In this document: one piece after another, positions 8,114-15,625 of the stretch | How the letters are laid out: each line of letters starts with the position of its first letter | Numbering within the stretch: position 1 is the first letter of the stretch | Assembly (NCBI RefSeq): GCF_049800835.1 | Contig: NZ_JBNAFU010000001.1 | Coordinates: forward strand, 1,178,001-1,242,000 | DNA length: 64,000 nt | Reading direction: 5' to 3' | From: Dinoroseobacter sp049800835 | Lineage (GTDB): Bacteria; Pseudomonadota; Alphaproteobacteria; Rhodobacterales; Rhodobacteraceae | Made by a program: the position numbers and the translations under genes | The notes under the pieces: model-generated | The model's input: only the letters and a program-made list of their open reading frames with translations | Databases searched by the model: none | What the model was told of the DNA's origin: nothing

Positions 8114-8647
8114 TTATTCGATCACAAGGTGCGGCAACCAATGGCTGTCCGGATCTGCCTTTTCGAGATCGACAGGCCGTATCGGGCGCATCTCGCCGTC
8201 GGGCGGGGGTACGGCCAGGATATCCATGTCCATTTCGTGCATGACCCCGGTCATCGAACCATCGGCAGCGGCGTCGATCTTGTAGTACACCCCGTTCCAC
8301 ATATTGATCCCGTAATCCGTCGCGCTCTTCCAGATGAACAACAGGTCATATTCCAAGTCGGTAGGCCCCTGCGACAGGTCGCGCGCGTTTTCGTAAGGGT
8401 ACGGCACGTGACACCATGTCTTGGTCGGCCCATCGAGGCACTTGAACGGACGCATGGACAGAAAGTGATTGGAAAACGGGTCGGCCAGCATCGACAGCGT
8501 GTAGTCGGCACCCGTCGTCTCGAGCTTTGCGATGGCGAGGCGTGCGCCCTGTCCGTCGACGAGAAAAACCGTGCGTGTCTCCGCAGCCGCCATAGCGCCG
8601 GCGGCCAGACCGGTTGCAAGTATGAATGCCCTGATAATCGTCGTCAT
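8114..8647 (-). CDS. Secreted hypothetical protein of the PQQ locus
   Basis: The protein has 177 residues, with a signal peptide (cleavage near AMA-AAE) and two cysteines (Cys70 and Cys79 region, FKCLDG and TWCHVP) that could form a disulfide. I do not recognise the family. The mature part has aromatic and acidic patches (YGINMWNGVYYKID). It is divergent from the PQQ dehydrogenase gene and convergent with the cytochrome c gene, so it lies inside the alcohol oxidation block. A periplasmic accessory role is only a guess. Confidence 0.6.
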   Translation of the reverse strand: MTTIIRAFILATGLAAGAMAAAETRTVFLVDGQGARLAIAKLETTGADYTLSMLADPFSNHFLSMRPFKCLDGPTKTWCHVPYPYENARDLSQGPTDLEYDLLFIWKSATDYGINMWNGVYYKIDAAADGSMTGVMHEMDMDILAVPPPDGEMRPIRPVDLEKADPDSHWLPHLVIE

Positions 8648-8763
8648 GAATGGTCCTCCGAGGTGACACGATACGCCGGGGGGGTGCCTGCCAAGATGCG
8701 ACTTTTGTCTCGGGTTGCGGCGGTTTCAGGGGCAAACGCGCATCTGGAACATGCATTACGACC

Positions 8764-8834
8764 ATTGGCCAATAGGTCCCGTGCGGTGATCTGGGCGACA
8801 ACTCCACTGGAGGAATTCCCCGATTGGTGGGGGA
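8764..8834. promoter_or_regulatory. Palindromes in the PQQ dehydrogenase promoter region
   Basis: The 220-bp region before the quinoprotein gene has a perfect palindrome ATTGGCCAAT (8764-8773), the palindrome GGAATTCC (8812-8819) and an inverted repeat TCCCC-N8-GGGGA (8817-8834), which ends about 33 bases before the start codon. These are candidate operators for control of the dehydrogenase. No regulator can be assigned from sequence alone. Confidence 0.4.
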
Positions 8835-8867
8835 CTCAGGGACAGTAATTACATGGAGGATAGCCGC

Positions 8868-10634
8868 ATGAACCGGTTTATCGTCGCCGTGACAGCCGCC
8901 GTCGTCGCCTCTGGCGCGGCCTATGCTGCAGGTGTCACCGAAGAAGACCTGGCAAATGATGCCGCAAACACCGACAGCGTGCTGACCAATGGTATGGGGC
9001 GTGATCTTCAACGCTACTCGCCGCTGGACACGCTGAACAAGGACAACGTCAGCAAGCTGGTTCCGGCTTGGGCGTTCTCACTCGGCGGAGAAAAGCAGCG
9101 CGGTCAGGAGACACAGCCGCTGGTTCACGATGGCATCATGTACATCACCGGCTCCTACAGCCGCGTTTACGCGATCGACGTGATGACCGGCAAAGAGGTC
9201 TGGCAATACGACGCGCGTCTGCCCGAAGGTATTCTGCCGTGCTGTGACGTCATCAACCGCGGTGGCGCGATCTATGACGACAAATTCTATTTCGGCACGC
9301 TCGATGCCCGCATCGTCGCACTGGACCTGAAAACCGGTGATGTTGTCTGGCGGGAAAAGATCGCAGATTACAAGGCGGGCTATTCCTACACGGCGGCTCC
9401 GCTGATCGTTGACGGCCTGGTCGTGACTGGCAATTCCGGCGGTGAGTTCGGCATCGTGGGCGCCGTCGAAGCGCGCGACGCAGAGACCGGCGATCTGGTG
9501 TGGAAACGCCCGGTCATCGAAGGTCACATGGGTGAGCTGAACGGCGAGCCGTCGACCATGACCGGCACGCTGAATGCGACCTGGCCCGGCGACATGTGGA
9601 AAACCGGTGGCGGGGCGACATGGCTCGGTGGTTCTTATGACGCGCGCACCGACACGCTGATCTTCGGCACGGGGAACCCGGCACCCTGGAACAGTCACCT
9701 GCGTGGCGCAGGCGAGCCGTCCGAGGACGGTATGGGCGACAACCTCTACGCCGCATCGCGCCTTGGCATCGACCCGGCAACGGGCGAGATCAAGTGGCAC
9801 TTCCAGACGACGCCGCGTGAAGGTTGGGACTTTGACGGGGTGAACGAAGTGGTCGCCTATGACGACCGCGACGGCAACCAGCGTTTGGCCACTGCGGACC
9901 GGAACGGCTTCTTCTACGTCCTGGATGCAGCAGATGGCGGCTTCGTCTCCGCCACACCGTTCGTCGAGGAAATCTCCTGGGCTTCCGGCATCGATGACAA
10001 CGGCCGCCCGATCTTCATCGAGGACAACCGCCCGGGCAATCCGGCCGAGTCCGCCGATGGCGCGAAGGGCGAGACAGTCTTTGCTGTCCCGGGTTTCCTC
10101 GGTGGCAAGAACTGGATGCCGATGGCCTTCAGCCAGCGCACCGGCAACTTCTACGTCCCGTCCAACGAATGGGGCATGGATATCTGGAACGAGCCGATCA
10201 CCTACAAGAAGGGCGCGGCCTATCTTGGGTCCGGCTTCACCATCAAGCCGCTCTTCGAAGATCACATCGGCAGCCTGAAGGCGATTGATCCCGATACCGG
10301 CGAAGTGAAGTGGAACTACAAGAATGACGCGCCTCTGTGGGGCGGTGTCATGACCACCGCCGGTGGCCTTGTGTTCTTCGGCACCCCCGAAGGTGAGTTC
10401 ATCGCACTGGATGACGAAACCGGGGAGACGCTCTGGTCCTTCCAGACCGGCTCCGGCATCGTGGGCCAGCCCATCACCTGGGAGATGGAAGGCGAGCAGT
10501 ATGTCTCCATCATCTCCGGCTGGGGTGGTGCGGTTCCGCTCTGGGGCGGTGAGGTGGCCAAGAAGGTCAACTACCTGAACCAGGGTGGCATGCTCTGGAC
10601 CTTCAAACTGCCCAAGGAATACGCCGCGAAGTAA
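8868..10634 (+). CDS. PQQ-dependent ethanol-type alcohol dehydrogenase with lanthanide signature
   Basis: This periplasmic quinoprotein of 588 residues oxidises primary alcohols to aldehydes. It has a signal peptide ending at AYA-AG, eight propeller blades with W-motifs, and the vicinal disulfide pair Cys125-Cys126 (PCCDV) over the PQQ. The catalytic Asp321 is in WDFDGVNE. The second Asp323 gives the D-x-D pattern that coordinates a lanthanide in XoxF, ExaF and PedH; calcium enzymes have Ala, Ser or Thr there. The overall sequence (GGEKQRGQETQPLV, GSYSR) is of the ExaA/PedE/PedH/ExaF ethanol-dehydrogenase family rather than XoxF methanol dehydrogenase. ATG 8868 has GGAGGA just upstream; ATG 8853 would overlap that site. 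A terminator follows. Confidence 0.93.
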   Translation: MNRFIVAVTAAVVASGAAYAAGVTEEDLANDAANTDSVLTNGMGRDLQRYSPLDTLNKDNVSKLVPAWAFSLGGEKQRGQETQPLVHDGIMYITGSYSRVYAIDVMTGKEVWQYDARLPEGILPCCDVINRGGAIYDDKFYFGTLDARIVALDLKTGDVVWREKIADYKAGYSYTAAPLIVDGLVVTGNSGGEFGIVGAVEARDAETGDLVWKRPVIEGHMGELNGEPSTMTGTLNATWPGDMWKTGGGATWLGGSYDARTDTLIFGTGNPAPWNSHLRGAGEPSEDGMGDNLYAASRLGIDPATGEIKWHFQTTPREGWDFDGVNEVVAYDDRDGNQRLATADRNGFFYVLDAADGGFVSATPFVEEISWASGIDDNGRPIFIEDNRPGNPAESADGAKGETVFAVPGFLGGKNWMPMAFSQRTGNFYVPSNEWGMDIWNEPITYKKGAAYLGSGFTIKPLFEDHIGSLKAIDPDTGEVKWNYKNDAPLWGGVMTTAGGLVFFGTPEGEFIALDDETGETLWSFQTGSGIVGQPITWEMEGEQYVSIISGWGGAVPLWGGEVAKKVNYLNQGGMLWTFKLPKEYAAK

Positions 10635-10668
10635 TTCGCCGCGAACGAGGGACACCGTACAGACCAAG

Positions 10669-10697
10669 CGCGCGCCTTTCGGGGCGCGCGTTTTTTT
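10669..10697 (+). terminator. Intrinsic terminator after the PQQ dehydrogenase gene
   Basis: The stem CGCGCGCC (10669-10676) pairs perfectly with GGCGCGCG (10683-10690), with a 6-base loop and a run of seven T residues. Confidence 0.92.
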
Positions 10698-10765
10698 GTG
10701 TGTGGATGATTTCGGTGCGTGGCGGCCTAGCTATTGGGTCAACCGAAACCTCACAAGGCCGCCAC

Positions 10766-11275
10766 ATGCTCCGTCATTGCCTTAGCCTCGCCCTGCTTTT
10801 ATCCCTGATGCCAAGTGCCGGCCTCGCCGAAATCGAAGTCAGCTTTCGTGATGGCGCGCCCAAGGATCGCTTTACCGTGACGAATACCGGGAACTGTCCG
10901 ACAGGACCCATGGTTGTCGAGATTGACATGACCAACAGCGTTGGAAAGCTGATCTTCGACGTTACCGCCCGCGGTGCGGGCGTGCAGGTGTTCCAACCAC
11001 TGGAGATTACAGCAGGTGCCGAGTTCTTGCGTATCATTCCGGGTGTAGAAGACGGTCAGACAGGTTTGCAACTTGACCTTGTCGGTCTGCCCGCGGGCGG
11101 TCGGATCAGCTTTACCATCGATGTCGACGACACGATCGGACAGCGCGAGATCACGGTCAGCGGATCGGAAATGCAAGGCAGCGCCGTAATCGTTCAGGCA
11201 GGCTTTTCTGCAGAACCGGGCGTGTTTGATGACCGGGCCGTCGCGCGGGTCGAAACACCCGGTTGCGTGTCCTGA
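10766..11275 (+). CDS. Secreted protein, possibly aggregation-factor-core-like
   Basis: The protein has 169 residues, with a signal peptide (MLRHCLSLALLLSLMPSAGLA) and a beta-sandwich-like mature part (VSFRDGAPKDRFTVTNTGNC, FDVTARGAGVQVFQP, SFTIDVDDTIGQREITVSGSEM). This resembles proteins annotated in roseobacters as aggregation factor core, but the name rests on memory of that family and is tentative. Longer upstream starts are possible; ATG 10766 starts the signal peptide. Its last 82 bases overlap the 3' end of the convergent HxlR regulator gene. Confidence 0.6.
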   Translation: MLRHCLSLALLLSLMPSAGLAEIEVSFRDGAPKDRFTVTNTGNCPTGPMVVEIDMTNSVGKLIFDVTARGAGVQVFQPLEITAGAEFLRIIPGVEDGQTGLQLDLVGLPAGGRISFTIDVDDTIGQREITVSGSEMQGSAVIVQAGFSAEPGVFDDRAVARVETPGCVS

Positions 11276-11622
11276 ACCCGCTCCTCCGACCACTTTCTGA
11301 GCGTGTCGAGCACGCCGAGAGCGGTTCGCCCATGCTCTGTAATCTGATACTGAACCGTGACAGGTGCGGTTTGCATGACCTGCCGCGTCACGAGCCCATG
11401 CGCCTCAAGATGCCGTAGCCGGTCTGCAATCATCTTCTTGCTCGCGCCGCCGACCATGCGTGCCAGATCATTGAAGCGCACTGGCCCGTCCCGGACATGC
11501 CACAGGATCGACCCCGTCCACTTGCCTCCCAGAATCCGCATGCCCTGTTCAATGGCGCAAGGCTGATCACATGGCTCTGCCACGACCTTCCGGCCCGAAT
11601 GTTCGGTGATTTTTGCTCGCAT
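11194..11622 (-). CDS. HxlR-family transcriptional regulator
   Basis: This winged-helix regulator of 142 residues has the HxlR pattern: Cys residues near the N-terminus (CDQPCAIEQGMRILGGKWT), then LWHVRDGPVRFNDLARMVGGASKKMIADRLRHLEAHGLVTRQV and YQITEHGRTA. Several HxlR proteins sense electrophiles or oxidants through this N-terminal Cys. The gene is divergent from a glutathione transferase gene, so it probably controls it and itself. The C-terminal 25 residues are low-complexity and coded in the overlap with the opposite gene. Confidence 0.87.
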   Translation of the reverse strand: MRAKITEHSGRKVVAEPCDQPCAIEQGMRILGGKWTGSILWHVRDGPVRFNDLARMVGGASKKMIADRLRHLEAHGLVTRQVMQTAPVTVQYQITEHGRTALGVLDTLRKWSEERVQDTQPGVSTRATARSSNTPGSAEKPA

Positions 11623-11634
11623 TGCCGAGACCTA

Positions 11635-11658
11635 GGTAACAAAAAGTATACTGGTTGC
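11635..11658. promoter_or_regulatory. Candidate HxlR operator
   Basis: The short divergent promoter between the HxlR and glutathione transferase genes contains the perfect palindrome AGTATACT (11645-11652), flanked by GGTAAC on the left and GTTGC on the right, an imperfect inverted repeat. HxlR-type regulators commonly bind such divergent promoter elements. The assignment is inferred from position. Confidence 0.45.
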
Positions 11659-11722
11659 TTTTCTATCCCATCGCCTTCAACTGGCAAGAAGGTTTTTACC
11701 GAGGGATTTCCGGAGCCATCAG

Positions 11723-12439
11723 ATGCCAAACGCCGACATCCACCTTTACACCGCCGCGACGATGAACGGGTACAAGCCTGTCATCTTTCTGGAGGAAGCC
11801 GGTGTTCCTTACGACCTAACGTTCATCGATTTCGCCAAGAAGGAGCAAAAGGCACCGGGCTACATGAAACTGAACCCGAATGGCCGCATCCCGACGATCG
11901 TGGACAGATCAAACGGAGATTTCCCGGTCTTCGAAAGCGGCGCAATCTTGTGGTACCTTGCGGAGAAGTACGGCCAGTTTCTGCCAATCGATACGAGTGG
12001 CAAGTCCGAGGTCCTTCAATGGCTGATGTTCCAGATGGGCGGGATCGGGCCGATGATGGGACAGGCCATGTATTTTCAGCGCATCGCTGCCCCGAACGGG
12101 CATGAAGAGCCTTTCTCCATCAAGCGCTACGTGGATGAAACGCGCAGGCTGCTGGAGGTGCTCGATACCCGGCTGGAGGGGCGCGCATGGCTCGCTGCCG
12201 ATGCGTATTCGATCGCGGATATGGCGACCTATCCATGGGCGCGCGCCTACGTTTGGGCAAATGTCTCCATCGATGGCTTGCCGAACCTGCAAGCGTGGTT
12301 CGACCGGATCGATGCGCGGCCTGCCGTCCGCAAGGCACTGACCATTCCGAAGGCACAGCCCGCGTTCTGGGGGCACGCGGATGAGAGTGCGTTTCTCAAG
12401 GAGAACGCCGCCCGCTTCTCCTCTGACGTGAAATCCTGA
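11723..12439 (+). CDS. Glutathione S-transferase, YfcG/YghU-like
   Basis: This 238-residue protein has an N-terminal thioredoxin-like domain (residues 1-85, with KLNPNGRIPTIVD and the ESGAILWYLAEKYG glutathione-binding segment) and a C-terminal helical domain (about 95-215, ending PAVRKAL). It belongs to the bacterial Nu-class-like transferases (YfcG/YghU), which reduce disulfides or peroxides with glutathione. It is divergent from an HxlR regulator gene, which suggests induction by thiol or electrophile stress. The substrate is not known. Confidence 0.88.
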   Translation: MPNADIHLYTAATMNGYKPVIFLEEAGVPYDLTFIDFAKKEQKAPGYMKLNPNGRIPTIVDRSNGDFPVFESGAILWYLAEKYGQFLPIDTSGKSEVLQWLMFQMGGIGPMMGQAMYFQRIAAPNGHEEPFSIKRYVDETRRLLEVLDTRLEGRAWLAADAYSIADMATYPWARAYVWANVSIDGLPNLQAWFDRIDARPAVRKALTIPKAQPAFWGHADESAFLKENAARFSSDVKS

Positions 12440-12509
12440 CGGCGCGGGTGACGGGAGGCGCGCGGAGCGCTAAGCAGGGAGGAGAACATCCCAAGCGTGC
12501 AGGCCCCTG

Positions 12510-13490
12510 ATGAGCGATCCACACCTGAACTCGATGATGGAAAACCTCTATTGGTGGGGTGTGCCAACCCTCTTTCGCTGCCCGCATCAAGGACCCAAGG
12601 GGGCCGACATCGCCCTTGTCGGGGTGCCGCATTCGACCGGGAATGGCACGACGGAGCGCGATCAGCACCTTGGGCCACGGGCCTTGCGCAACGTCTCGGC
12701 CGTATCGCGGCGTATGCATGGCGGCTTCGGCCTCGACCCATGGACAGCGGCGCGGATTGTGGATGTCGGCGACGTGCCCCTGCCCCGCGCCAATGACAAC
12801 GAAGCCTGCATCGCCGACATCACCGAGTTTTTCCACACCCTCGACGCCGCAGGCGCAAGGCCCGTGTCCGTGGGCGGCGACCACTCTGTCACCGGCGGCA
12901 TCGTTCAGGCACTTGGCAATGGGCATCTGAGCAAGGGCGAAAAGATATGTTTCCTCCATCTGGACGCCCATACGGACGTCTTCACCAAGGTCGATCACTT
13001 TCTGGGCGCTGAGAAATCCGCCGCGCATTGGGGGGCATACCTTGCCGATCAGGGGCAGGTTGATCCGACCCATTCCATGCAGATCGGGCTCAGAGGGCAC
13101 GCGCGCACGCTGGATTGGCTGCAACCGTCCTACGACTACGGCTATAACGTTGTGACCATGAAGGACTTCCGTGCGCGAGGGCTCGCAGATGTCGTCGCGC
13201 AAACCCGTGACATGCTGGCGGGGCGGCCGGTCTACATCACCTTCGATCTGGACTGTCTTGACCCGACCATCGCGCCCGGCGTGTCCAACATCGAACCAGG
13301 TGAAAAAGGCTTCGATATCGACGAGGCCGTGGGCCTGCTGCATGCAGTGCGCGGGCTGAACATCATTGGCGGCGACGTGGTCTGCATGATGCCCACCAAG
13401 GACAACCCCAACCAGATCACGGCCCTGACGGCTGCGGCGATCATGTTCGAAATGATTGCCATGATCGCCGAGAACACCAAATCCGCCTGA
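12510..13490 (+). CDS. Agmatinase/arginase-family ureohydrolase
   Basis: This 326-residue manganese hydrolase has the ureohydrolase metal motifs: GGDHS (His125), LDAHTD (Asp152, His154, Asp156) and FDLDCLDP (Asp246, Asp248). The family hydrolyses a guanidino group to urea plus an amine; agmatinase, guanidinobutyrase, guanidinopropionase and formiminoglutamase are all members. The substrate loop differs from classic SpeB, so the exact substrate is left open. A GGGAGGAG sequence lies about 25 bases before ATG 12510, farther than usual. Urea released could be used with the urease pathway implied by the urtABCDE genes in this window. Confidence 0.85.
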   Translation: MSDPHLNSMMENLYWWGVPTLFRCPHQGPKGADIALVGVPHSTGNGTTERDQHLGPRALRNVSAVSRRMHGGFGLDPWTAARIVDVGDVPLPRANDNEACIADITEFFHTLDAAGARPVSVGGDHSVTGGIVQALGNGHLSKGEKICFLHLDAHTDVFTKVDHFLGAEKSAAHWGAYLADQGQVDPTHSMQIGLRGHARTLDWLQPSYDYGYNVVTMKDFRARGLADVVAQTRDMLAGRPVYITFDLDCLDPTIAPGVSNIEPGEKGFDIDEAVGLLHAVRGLNIIGGDVVCMMPTKDNPNQITALTAAAIMFEMIAMIAENTKSA

Positions 13491-13649
13491 TCACCCGGTT
13501 GTGGTCAGGCCTGCGATTGCAATGCATGTCAGGGTATGGGACCAAAGGGGTGGTTTCATGAACCGGACTTTACCTTATCATTGGTATACTGATGTGATGA
13601 CGGGTCGCCTGACCCCAGCGCAGCATCTCGGGAGGAGGGCAAAGCGCAG

Positions 13650-14336
13650 ATGACTTCGCCGAGCGAGTTTCAAACCGCTATGATCGTGGATGACCATCCG
13701 CTGTTTTGCGATGCGCTGTCGATGACGTTGCGCACGGTGTCCAATATTGACGAGATCACAACTGCCGACACGATGCAGGCAGCGCTTACCCAGCTGGAGG
13801 GCGAAGCACCGGACGTGATCGTGCTGGACCTGAACCTGCCGGACGTAAACGGTCTGGACGGGTTGATCCGCCTCAAGACCGCCTTGCCGAACACACCGGT
13901 CGTGGTCGTGTCTTCGATGGCGGACAACCGGATGATTTCCTCGACACTGCGGGTCGGAGCGTCTGGCTTTGTGCCGAAGCACTCCAAACGCGATGTGTTT
14001 CGCGAGGCGTTCGAGGCAATCGCCCATGGCAAGGTTTTCACACCCGAGAATTTCGTGCCGACCGGCGAAAAGGATGGCCCGCGCACAAGCGCGGAAGAGG
14101 CGTTGTCGCGGTTGGGGCTGCTGACCAAGCAACAGGCGCGCATCCTGCAACTGATCTGCGAAGGCAAACTGAACAAGCAGATTGCCTATGACCTGTCGAT
14201 CGCGGAGACGACCGTCAAAGCCCATGTCACCGCCATCATGCGGAAACTGGGCGTGCAAAGCCGGACACAAGCCGTTTTGATTGCACAGGAAGCAAATTTC
14301 GCCAATATCGTGCGAAGCGACGAAACACCGGTCTGA
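13650..14336 (+). CDS. NarL/FixJ-type LuxR response regulator
   Basis: This 228-residue response regulator has a receiver domain (residues 8-125; acidic pair Asp14-Asp15, phosphoacceptor Asp60 in VLDLNLPD, Lys110) and a LuxR helix-turn-helix (about 155-220, LTKQQARILQLICEGKLNKQIAYDLSIAETTVKAHVTAIMRKLGV). It is followed by a FIST protein gene and a hybrid histidine kinase gene. The layout recalls the ErcS'/ExaE-type control of ethanol oxidation in Pseudomonas and FlhSR control of C1 oxidation in Paracoccus. Regulation of the PQQ locus upstream is therefore a reasonable inference. Confidence 0.9.
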   Translation: MTSPSEFQTAMIVDDHPLFCDALSMTLRTVSNIDEITTADTMQAALTQLEGEAPDVIVLDLNLPDVNGLDGLIRLKTALPNTPVVVVSSMADNRMISSTLRVGASGFVPKHSKRDVFREAFEAIAHGKVFTPENFVPTGEKDGPRTSAEEALSRLGLLTKQQARILQLICEGKLNKQIAYDLSIAETTVKAHVTAIMRKLGVQSRTQAVLIAQEANFANIVRSDETPV

Positions 14337-14398
14337 GCAGAGGGACCTGCGCATCTGCGCAAGGGTCGGAACGGTGGCAATCAGAATTAGGGGGGAGG

Positions 14399-15625
14399 AT
14401 GCGGCAAGACTCAGACGCCGCGCCCGTCGGTGGAGCGTTCCCACAGACGATTTTGCGCGCACACGTGCCAGTGGACCATCCGGACGCTGTTGCCCAACTC
14501 AAGACCGACCTTGGCGACGCGCCCTTTGCGCTCGTGGTGCTGTTTGTGTCCCCGGACGCGCGTTTTCGCGATGTCATCGCCGAGGCACGACGCGTCTTCT
14601 CGCCCGCGCCTGTTCTGGCCTGCACAACCGCCGGTGAGATAGCCAACCGCGGCTATACCGAGGGCGAGATCGTTGCCATCGGCCTGCCCTCGGATCGCTT
14701 CGCGGTGGAGGCCATGGTGGTCGACAACCTGCACGAAGTTGACAGTCAGGCCCTGATCGACCGCACGATCCGTCATCGCACGACGCTGTCGCGCAGCGCG
14801 CCGGACTGGGTCCACGAGTTTGCCTTTCTTCTGATCGATGGTCTTTCCCTCAAAGAGGACGAACTCGCCTTTGCGCTGGCGACCGGACTTGGCACCGTGC
14901 CGATGTTCGGCGGCTCCGCGGGCGATGGCGAGCGGTTCGAGGAAACCTTTGTCAGCTTCGCAGGCGATGTCTATCAGAATGCCGCCGTGCTGGCATTCGT
15001 GCGCACCCGGTGTCCCGTGCATGTGTTCAGTCTTGACCACCTCAAACCAACTGAAAAACGCATGGTGGTCACCCGGGCTGATCCTTCGCGCCGCATCGTG
15101 CATGAGATCAACACGGAACCGGCGGCGCGAGAGTATGCGCGGCTGTTGGGGCATAATCCCGAAGACCTTGGCTCGTTCACTTTCGCCGCTCACCCTGTCG
15201 TCGTCACTATTGGCGGGAACAGCCACGTGCGGGCGATCCAGAAGGTGACGGAGGACGGGGACCTCGTGTTTTTCTCAGCCATCGACGAAGGCCTTGTGCT
15301 GACCCTTGCGGAACCGGATGACATCGTGGTGCATCTGGAGGCGGAATTCAGCGCCCTCAGCAACCCGTTGAAACCGGATGCGATTCTCGCCTGCGACTGC
15401 ATTTTGCGGCGGCTGGAGGCGGGACAGCTCCAAAAACTTGGAAAAGTGAGTCAGGTTTTAGCGGAAAACCAGGTGGTTGGCTTTTCGACCTATGGCGAAC
15501 AGTTGAATGCGATGCACGTGAACCATACAATGACAGGTGTCGCATTGTATCCCCCGGACAGCGACCCGCCGCTCGTAGGGAGAGCACATGACGAATTGGC
15601 TGATCGACCCAAGCGACTCGCTTGA
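14399..15625 (+). CDS. FIST-domain sensory protein (NosP-like)
   Basis: This cytoplasmic protein of 408 residues has an N-terminal FIST domain (about 25-225: ALVVLFVSPDARFRDVIAEAR, LACTTAGEI, MFGGSAGDG) and a FIST C domain (about 230-390, ending NQVVGFSTYGEQLNAMHVNHTMTGVAL). Some FIST proteins, called NosP, bind heme and nitric oxide and control a co-encoded histidine kinase. Here the kinase gene overlaps by 38 bp, the same partnership. Whether this member keeps the heme ligand cannot be judged by eye. A small-molecule sensor for alcohol or amino acids is an alternative. Confidence 0.87.
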   Translation: MRQDSDAAPVGGAFPQTILRAHVPVDHPDAVAQLKTDLGDAPFALVVLFVSPDARFRDVIAEARRVFSPAPVLACTTAGEIANRGYTEGEIVAIGLPSDRFAVEAMVVDNLHEVDSQALIDRTIRHRTTLSRSAPDWVHEFAFLLIDGLSLKEDELAFALATGLGTVPMFGGSAGDGERFEETFVSFAGDVYQNAAVLAFVRTRCPVHVFSLDHLKPTEKRMVVTRADPSRRIVHEINTEPAAREYARLLGHNPEDLGSFTFAAHPVVVTIGGNSHVRAIQKVTEDGDLVFFSAIDEGLVLTLAEPDDIVVHLEAEFSALSNPLKPDAILACDCILRRLEAGQLQKLGKVSQVLAENQVVGFSTYGEQLNAMHVNHTMTGVALYPPDSDPPLVGRAHDELADRPKRLA

